Assembly: GCA_030917665.1 (NCBI GenBank)
Contig: JAUPUH010000045.1
Location: forward strand, 1-10,313
Length of the DNA stretch: 10,313 bases
DNA from: Patescibacteria group bacterium
Lineage (GTDB): Bacteria; Patescibacteriota; Minisyncoccia; Phycocordibacterales; PALSA-1337
Direction of reading: 5' to 3'
Part shown: positions 6,511 to 10,313 of the stretch, piece by piece
Numbering within the stretch: the stretch's first letter is position 1
Layout of the letters: every line of letters begins with the position of its first letter
Translations under genes and position numbers: made by a program
The notes under the pieces: generated by a model
The model's database searches: none
What the model was told of the DNA's origin: nothing
Seen by the model: the letters and a program-made list of their open reading frames with translations, nothing else

Positions 6511-7059
6511 CTAAAAGAGGATATGGCATGCCTCGAGGCTGGCTGACGTCGGTGAAAGCTCCTTCACCAAGAACAGGCCGTATTTGCCGCCGCTCGTCAT
6601 CATGGCGATGATCATTCCCGGGGTCGCCTCGATTGCTGTCTCGCGACCCATGCATGCGGCTTCGCAAAGATCGCGAACTTTCATCGAATCACGTTGCGCG
6701 CAAAGGACATAAAAATCCTCGATCGCAACGGCGGCAGGAGCAACATAGACATCGTCGAATTCAACGCCAGCATCGGCAATCAATCCGGTTTTCGTAGCAC
6801 CCTTGATCGAAGTAACCTGGGCGCGGGTGCTGTTGTCGAATTCGAAATGCAGGTGCACTTCGCGGCCGAGATCACCGATCTGCAGGACAGGGCGGCCTTT
6901 GTTTGCCTTGCAATCCAGGAGTGCATAGAGCGGTTTTTCATCCGTGAGCAACGTCTGATAAACGTAGAATGTGCCAGGAACGGCAAGGATGATCTCGTCG
7001 CTAAGCGGGCCCAAAGAACCCGTGCGAGCAAGTTGAGGTGACGGAAGTACGGTTTTCAT
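6511..7059 (-). CDS. Unrecognised GC-rich gene, 182-residue protein
   Basis: I do not recognise this protein. It has no signal peptide or clear membrane helix. The first two thirds alternate hydrophobic and polar residues as in a beta-rich domain (EIILAVPGTFYVYQTLL, VLQIGDLGREVHLHFEF, GVEFDDVYVAPAAVAIEDFY). A Met/Ala-rich helical part with Cys residues (DLCEAACMGRETAIEATPGM) follows, and it ends in a compact GGKYGLFLVKELSPTS...ACHILF. Sampled lines of the gene are about 60% G+C, against about 30% in a sampled line of the peptidase gene next to it, and its codons end in G or C far more often. It has its own promoter (7135-7163), a leader of about 68 bases with a perfect hairpin, and a 3' hairpin, so it looks like a single-gene unit. 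No Shine-Dalgarno site precedes the ATG. Confidence 0.75.
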   Translation of the reverse strand: MKTVLPSPQLARTGSLGPLSDEIILAVPGTFYVYQTLLTDEKPLYALLDCKANKGRPVLQIGDLGREVHLHFEFDNSTRAQVTSIKGATKTGLIADAGVEFDDVYVAPAAVAIEDFYVLCAQRDSMKVRDLCEAACMGRETAIEATPGMIIAMMTSGGKYGLFLVKELSPTSASLEACHILF

Positions 7060-7092
7060 GATATGTTTTTGTCGGAGACGCTAATCAAATCG

Positions 7093-7111
7093 ACTTATTC
7101 AACGAATAAGT
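7093..7111 (-). other. Perfect 8-bp inverted repeat in the leader of the GC-rich gene
   Basis: ACTTATTC (7093-7100) and GAATAAGT (7104-7111) form a perfect inverted repeat with a 3-base centre. It lies about 34 bases before the start codon at 7059 and within the predicted leader RNA. It may be an RNA hairpin or a protein-binding palindrome. There is no following T run, so a terminator for the upstream peptidase gene is unlikely. Confidence 0.4.
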
Positions 7112-7134
7112 ATTCACGAAATGATTCTGTTTTT

Positions 7135-7163
7135 AGCATAGCGTATCTTTGTTGTTCTAGCAA
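7135..7163 (-). promoter_or_regulatory. Probable promoter of the GC-rich 182-residue gene
   Basis: On the minus strand there is TTGCTA (7158-7163) as -35, a 17-base spacer and TATGCT (7135-7140) as -10, each 4 of 6 to consensus with ideal spacing. Transcription would start near 7128 and give a leader of about 68 bases that contains the inverted repeat at 7093-7111. It lies in the gap after the peptidase stop at 7181. Confidence 0.4.
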
Positions 7164-7180
7164 TCAGCTAACCACGCAAG

Positions 7181-7930
7181 CTATTTTTTCATCAAATCGG
7201 ATAGTGGCTTAAAATCTTTCCTTTTTATTATCTCCTCTTCATGATATTTACCTTTTTCCCAATACACTTTGTAGGCTTTTGCATCTGATTTCGAAGCTAT
7301 AACTCGGTATGTCTCATCAACGAATTCAACCGCGCAACAATTATCTATTGCAATAGCAATACCAGAAGTTTTTTGCATTATTTTCTTCAATCCTGGTCGG
7401 CGATCCTTTTCGACATCATAGTGAGGAGAATGTGTAGCAGAAACAAATCCAAGGCCGCTGATTTTTATTAAATCAGCATCAGGGTTATTAAAACGCCTTG
7501 AATCCGAAGTCCCATTGCGAAACCAGCATATTGATCCAGCGCTGAGGCCAGAAAGAATTATTCCCTTATTCCATGCTTTTTCCAAAATTGCATCTAGTCC
7601 GCAAGATTTCCAAGCACGAATCATTTTTAAAGTGTTGCCTCCACCCACATACACAATGTCAGAAGACATTACCCTTCGCTCAATTTCTGTATAAGAAAGC
7701 TTTTCTTTAATGACCAGAAGCGTATCTACCTTGCATCCCAACCTCTTTCCAAAATGTCTCCGCACCGTCTCACAATATCCTCCAGAGTCAGAGCTAGCTG
7801 TAGGAATAAAAAGTAGCCGAGGATTTTTCTTGCCCGTCAATCGGATTATTTCTTTATCTATTTTCGTTGTCTCTACAGAGGATCCAGAACTTCCGATTTC
7901 ACCTCCACCAATTGCTACAATTTTTTTCAT
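7181..7930 (-). CDS. Peptidase E-like serine peptidase (family S51)
   Basis: A 249-residue cytoplasmic protein with the class-I-glutamine-amidotransferase-like fold used by family S51. The features in order are: the opening strand KKIVAIGGGEIG; PRLLFIPTASSDS (38-49); DIVYVGGGNTLKMIRAW (91-107), the conserved GGGNT loop; the nucleophile elbow GLSAGS with Ser130; SATHSPHYD (164-172), where His170 is the likely catalytic base; and a closing AIDNCCAVEF strand. Peptidase E cleaves N-terminal aspartyl dipeptides, and related S51 enzymes include cyanophycinase, which is less likely given the length. The aspartyl specificity here is inferred. No signal peptide is present. It has its own promoter in the divergent region (8001-8029), with a leader of about 64 bases and no Shine-Dalgarno site. 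Confidence 0.85.
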   Translation of the reverse strand: MKKIVAIGGGEIGSSGSSVETTKIDKEIIRLTGKKNPRLLFIPTASSDSGGYCETVRRHFGKRLGCKVDTLLVIKEKLSYTEIERRVMSSDIVYVGGGNTLKMIRAWKSCGLDAILEKAWNKGIILSGLSAGSICWFRNGTSDSRRFNNPDADLIKISGLGFVSATHSPHYDVEKDRRPGLKKIMQKTSGIAIAIDNCCAVEFVDETYRVIASKSDAKAYKVYWEKGKYHEEEIIKRKDFKPLSDLMKK

Positions 7931-8000
7931 TTGCTGGCCGTCTCGAGCTAGAACCGTTAGTAGTCAAGCCCTGCAACGTTATTTTTTGTAGTTTTAGTCT

Positions 8001-8029
8001 ATCATAACGACGCGACTTGAGCACCTCAA
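8001..8029 (-). promoter_or_regulatory. Promoter of the peptidase E-like gene
   Basis: On the minus strand there is TTGAGG (8024-8029) as -35, a 17-base spacer and TATGAT (8001-8006) as -10. The expected start is near 7994. The -35 hexamer lies inside the left arm (8022-8029) of an inverted repeat whose right arm is at 8052-8059, so a factor bound to that repeat could control this promoter. Confidence 0.5.
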
Positions 8030-8059
8030 AAAGTGACAAAAGTGACACATATTGAGGTG
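8022..8059. repeat. Inverted repeat framing two direct GTGACA repeats
   Basis: CACCTCAA (8022-8029) and TTGAGGTG (8052-8059) are exact inverted copies 22 bases apart. Between them is a tandem pair of GTGACA (8033-8038 and 8042-8047), each preceded by AA or AAA. The left arm overlaps the -35 box of the peptidase gene. The arrangement looks like a regulatory site cluster in a divergent promoter region. No regulator is encoded next to it. Confidence 0.5.
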
Positions 8060-8061
8060 TT

Positions 8062-8085
8062 ATAGTTACATGTAATTGTAACTAT
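8062..8085. repeat. 9-bp inverted repeat with nested palindrome
   Basis: ATAGTTACA (8062-8070) pairs exactly with TGTAACTAT (8077-8085) around a 6-base centre. A second palindrome, TTACATGTAA (8066-8075), is nested off-centre in it. The site is AT-rich and lies midway between the divergent genes, so an operator is more likely than a terminator. On the plus strand it is followed by TTAAATTAG, which is not a T run. Confidence 0.5.
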
Positions 8086-8125
8086 TTAAATTAGATACTT
8101 CTAGTTTATTAGACTATCAAAAACC

Positions 8126-8154
8126 TTTACAAGGTAAATAAGTTGTGTTATTTT
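8126..8154 (+). promoter_or_regulatory. Probable promoter of the plus-strand GC-rich gene
   Basis: TTTACA (8126-8131, 5 of 6) and TATTTT (8149-8154, 4 of 6) are separated by 17 bases. Transcription would start near 8161, exactly where base composition turns from AT-rich to GC-rich, leaving a leader of about 92 bases. Confidence 0.45.
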
Positions 8155-8201
8155 GTAGCCAGATCGAGGTGTTCTCGAATCTAAGGAGCATGTCGCTCAA
8201 C

Positions 8202-8220
8202 AGTTGGCGGAACGCCAGCT
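8202..8220 (+). other. Hairpin in the leader of the plus-strand GC-rich gene
   Basis: AGTTGGCG (8202-8209) pairs with CGCCAGCT (8213-8220) through eight positions, one of them U-G, around the triloop GAA. It lies 32 bases before the start codon at 8253. It could shape translation of the gene or be an accident of a coding-like leader. Confidence 0.4.
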
Positions 8221-8252
8221 CATTGAAACCACGGAACGTGGAAAGGTAAGTT

Positions 8253-9263
8253 ATGAATGCAGACTCAAGAAAGAACAAGCAACTCATCAAGCAGTTCCCC
8301 TTCATCGAAACCATCCTCCGTCAAGAAATGGAACCTCACCGACTCAGGGACGGTGAAGGCATAACTTTTGTCGACGATCTCACGATAGTCGTCCAGCGCG
8401 CTGACGGAGACTTGATGTTTCGTCAGGCCGACAACGTGGGCCTCGGTGACCATTCGCTTTTGTTCTCGATCGAAGCCCAAGACAAGGGCAAGGTTGGCAG
8501 GAAAGGCGAGTATCTATTCGCTATCGACAAGGAAAATGAAATCCTCACTCGCGTTGACTGGCCAAGAAACCAACAAGAAGCGAGCAGGGTTTACCCTGTT
8601 TATGGGCGTAATGCCCTATGGGCGACGAGGAACAGTGGCCACATGACCGATAACATTGCAGGAAAAGTGGCTCATCTTGTCTGGGTAACAATCTGGACTT
8701 GGCACAAGGACACCGGCACTGACGGTCAACCTGAAAGCCGTTTCGGAGAATGCTTGGAGCGGAGAATGAAAATCACCGTTTACAGACCTCCGCAGGATGG
8801 GTTTCGTAAATTGGAGGAGAACTCCAGCGTCTGGTCTAATCTCCGCTTGAACAAAGACGTCACTCTCAGGGCAATCATCGACAAGGATTCGGACATCACG
8901 CAGATGATCGGTTGCACCTGGGAGCTTTGTAAAATGTTCCAGGAGGAAGTCTGGGACAAGGGCATGAGCCAAGCATACGAACTGTTCTATGAGCAGTCGA
9001 AAATTCGTGGTGCCTCTGGCCAATTTGGTCCGACTGAAGTTCTGGTCGCCGACATGTGTGGTTACCACCGCGTGATGTTCCAGAACAGCTCATGCTGGAT
9101 CACGTTTCAACTTCGTCCTGGTGGGACTGACATGTATGTTCTCGGGCAGGATGGAACCTTGCCCCAACTCCGACAGCTCGTAAGGCCTATGATCTTCATG
9201 TGGCGCGAACATCCGGAATGCCACACGAACTTCAAAGCCAACGAGAAGGTGAGAGTAATGTAA
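8253..9263 (+). CDS. Unrecognised GC-rich gene, 336-residue protein
   Basis: I do not recognise this protein. It is soluble, with no signal peptide or membrane helix, and starts with a lysine-rich helix (SRKNKQLIKQFPFIETILRQ). It then looks alpha/beta. Aromatic residues and tryptophans are frequent (HLVWVTIWTWHKD, SCWITFQLRPGG, PMIFMWREHPECH), and Cys residues cluster in the C-terminal half. Codons prefer C or G in third position (ATC, GAC, AAC, AAG, CTC), unlike the AT-rich neighbours. It is the only plus-strand gene here. The ATG at 8253 is chosen because an AAAGG site lies about six bases upstream, one of the few good ribosome binding sites in the window, and because an in-frame TAA at 8247-8249 blocks a longer start. 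It has its own promoter, a structured leader and a strong terminator. Confidence 0.8.
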   Translation: MNADSRKNKQLIKQFPFIETILRQEMEPHRLRDGEGITFVDDLTIVVQRADGDLMFRQADNVGLGDHSLLFSIEAQDKGKVGRKGEYLFAIDKENEILTRVDWPRNQQEASRVYPVYGRNALWATRNSGHMTDNIAGKVAHLVWVTIWTWHKDTGTDGQPESRFGECLERRMKITVYRPPQDGFRKLEENSSVWSNLRLNKDVTLRAIIDKDSDITQMIGCTWELCKMFQEEVWDKGMSQAYELFYEQSKIRGASGQFGPTEVLVADMCGYHRVMFQNSSCWITFQLRPGGTDMYVLGQDGTLPQLRQLVRPMIFMWREHPECHTNFKANEKVRVM

Positions 9264-9295
9264 CCAGGAACGTTCTTCACTGTAAAATTAAGCAC

Positions 9296-9330
9296 AACCC
9301 GCACTACGTCCTAACCGTAGGCGGGTTTTT
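9296..9330 (+). terminator. Rho-independent terminator of the plus-strand gene
   Basis: AACCCGC (9296-9302) pairs with GCGGGTT (9321-9327) and CTACG (9304-9308) pairs with CGTAG (9316-9320). There is one bulged A and a 7-base loop, and the stem runs directly into five T (9326-9330). It lies 32 bases after the stop of the 336-residue gene. On the minus strand it lacks a strong T run, so it mainly serves the plus-strand gene and may only slow read-through from the converging gene. Confidence 0.9.
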
Positions 9331-9353
9331 CATTAGCAACCCACATTATGGTG

Positions 9354-10130
9354 TTAAGGGAACGTAAATTTGAAATCCTTAAAATATATCTTCTCGTCTT
9401 TATCTGGTGCCCATGTTTCATCATTACCACCAAAGAATACAGAGAACTTGAACATGTCGATACCAAACGAATTATCTTCCCTAAACCGTAACGTCAAATT
9501 GCATACTTCTTCACCATTAAGCCAAGAGATTATCTTCCCATCCTCTTTCCCTGACGTATTCATCTTTACGTAGGTTTTAATGGTGTGCCAAAAATCTTTT
9601 TTCATATAAACCCAGTCATCATAAGGCGTAGTTAGTGTCTTCCACATTTTGGGAGTGATAGGAACTTGTTTATCAGTTGACTTTGTCCAAATAAAGTCTG
9701 ATCCATACTTTTTCTCAGCACATTTGACCATATAATAGACATATTGCTCAAGCATTCCCAACTCACGCCACATTACTCGTGCAGAAAATCCATCGGTCTC
9801 ATTCCTGCCTCCCATAGGGCTTGAACCACCACAAAAGCCTGGGAGTTTTCCTCCACGTTTAAAGTCGAAATTATTATCAACTCTAACTTTATATTCAACT
9901 GTTGCTTCCTCATAGGTTTTACCAAATCTTGCACCCCATGAAGTACCACCCTCATCAGGAGCCCATTTACCTTTCTGACATGTAACGCAAAGAACATGTT
10001 CTCCATCCATTTCTACGATTGAAAGACGGCCTTCAGCTACACCCCGAGGTTTTGTTACATTGGGCCATTGATTCCTCCACATTTCTTCCGTATATACTCC
10101 AAGAGGAAGTTCATTAAAAGTTATCTTCAT
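9354..10130 (-). CDS. Polysaccharide lyase family 14-like protein
   Basis: A 258-residue beta-jelly-roll protein resembling the polysaccharide lyase 14 domain. The best match is FDFKRGGKLPGFCGG (88-102) followed by TDGFSARVMWRELGMLEQYV (112-131) and YY, where family members have a K-L-P-G-L-x-G-G loop, an S-A-R-x-M-W strand and a Y-x-Y end. The C-terminal end FKFSVFFGGNDETWAPDKDE (227-246) plus IYFKDFKF also matches the closing F-S-x-F-F-G-G...W-A-P strands. PL14 enzymes cleave uronic-acid polysaccharides such as alginate by beta-elimination. The substrate here is not readable. No signal peptide is visible: the N-terminus MKITFNELPLGVYTEEMWRN is soluble, odd for a secreted lyase. There is no Shine-Dalgarno site, and the -10-like TATGAT about 11 bases upstream suggests a very short leader. 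Confidence 0.72.
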   Translation of the reverse strand: MKITFNELPLGVYTEEMWRNQWPNVTKPRGVAEGRLSIVEMDGEHVLCVTCQKGKWAPDEGGTSWGARFGKTYEEATVEYKVRVDNNFDFKRGGKLPGFCGGSSPMGGRNETDGFSARVMWRELGMLEQYVYYMVKCAEKKYGSDFIWTKSTDKQVPITPKMWKTLTTPYDDWVYMKKDFWHTIKTYVKMNTSGKEDGKIISWLNGEEVCNLTLRFREDNSFGIDMFKFSVFFGGNDETWAPDKDEKIYFKDFKFTFP

Positions 10131-10173
10131 ATTTAAATTTTATCATAGTCACAATAATGCAACCCGAGTACTT

Positions 10174-10313
10174 CTATTTCATGTAAACTTCTATCTTTTG
10201 CTGGCGAGTCTTTGAAGCCGTAGCTAGAGAATCAGCGATCTCCTCCAAATGAGAACGAATGAGTTCATTTTGGTTCTGCATCTGCGAAGTTGGAAGAAGA
10301 AAATGTGCTTCAA
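10174..10313 (-). CDS. C-terminal fragment of an unidentified protein
   Basis: An open frame enters at the right edge and ends at TAG (10174-10176), covering the last 45 residues: EAHFLLPTSQMQNQNELIRS, HLEEIADSLATASKTRQQKI, EVYMK. It looks like one or two amphipathic helices rich in Gln, Glu, Lys and Arg, and could be the tail of a coiled-coil or a helical bundle. The family cannot be named from this. It ends 43 bases before the start of the PL14-like gene. Confidence 0.6.
   Translation of the reverse strand, partial: EAHFLLPTSQMQNQNELIRSHLEEIADSLATASKTRQQKIEVYMK

Noticed and set aside
6694..7041. 115-codon plus-strand frame opposite the GC-rich gene
   Set aside because: High GC content lowers stop frequency on the opposite strand. 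The minus frame has the promoter, hairpins and better protein character.
6453..7163. GC-rich gene as cargo of an insertion sequence
   Set aside because: The hairpins at 6453-6485 and 7093-7111 are unrelated in sequence, so they are not terminal inverted repeats, and no transposase is present.
8117..8314. 65-codon minus-strand frame across the divergent gap
   Set aside because: It runs through the plus-strand promoter and leader, has no start signals, and its composition is not protein-like.
8616..9093. Long minus-strand frames opposite the plus-strand GC-rich gene
   Set aside because: They have no ribosome site or promoter, and the terminator at 9296-9330 and the ribosome site before 8253 both support the plus strand.

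Overview
The window is AT-rich bacterial chromosome with short gaps and mostly small single-domain genes. All but one of the genes lie on the minus strand. Shine-Dalgarno sites are nearly absent, two of the clearest promoters sit so close to their genes that the mRNAs should have almost no leader, and every readable stop codon is TAA or TAG. This, with the mix of generic enzymes and unrecognised proteins, fits a Candidate Phyla Radiation (Patescibacteria, Parcubacteria-like) genome. That placement is an inference with no marker gene behind it.

Layout. Positions 1-990 hold the start of an SRPBCC/AHSA1-like gene, a DUF1761 membrane protein and a DUF1801 (YdhG-like) protein. Positions 1030-5066 hold a compact copper operon, read right to left: csoR repressor, copA Cu(I) ATPase, a membrane protein fusing a metal-binding HMA domain to a TauE/SafE-like permease, and a membrane-anchored cupredoxin. 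Its sigma70-type promoter has a CsoR operator filling the 17-bp spacer exactly. Without copper, CsoR would block transcription. With copper, it releases, and the pump and helpers bind, move or sequester Cu(I).

Positions 5084-6417 hold a two-gene unit: an endonuclease/exonuclease/phosphatase (EEP) family hydrolase, interrupted by a one-base frameshift in an A6/T6 run, and a Nudix hydrolase, followed by a terminator. Positions 6453-7163 hold an unrecognised GC-rich gene with its own promoter and flanking hairpins. Positions 7181-7930 encode a peptidase E-like (S51) serine peptidase.

A 322-bp divergent intergenic region rich in inverted repeats separates it from the only plus-strand gene (8253-9263), also GC-rich and unrecognised, which ends in a textbook terminator. 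Converging on it is a polysaccharide lyase family 14-like protein without a signal peptide. The window closes with the C-terminal end of an unidentified gene. No rRNA, tRNA, CRISPR array, transposase or integrase was seen.

The items most worth following up are the two GC-rich orphan genes with structured leaders, the coding-like leader in front of the second one, the frameshifted EEP gene, and the (near-)leaderless promoters.
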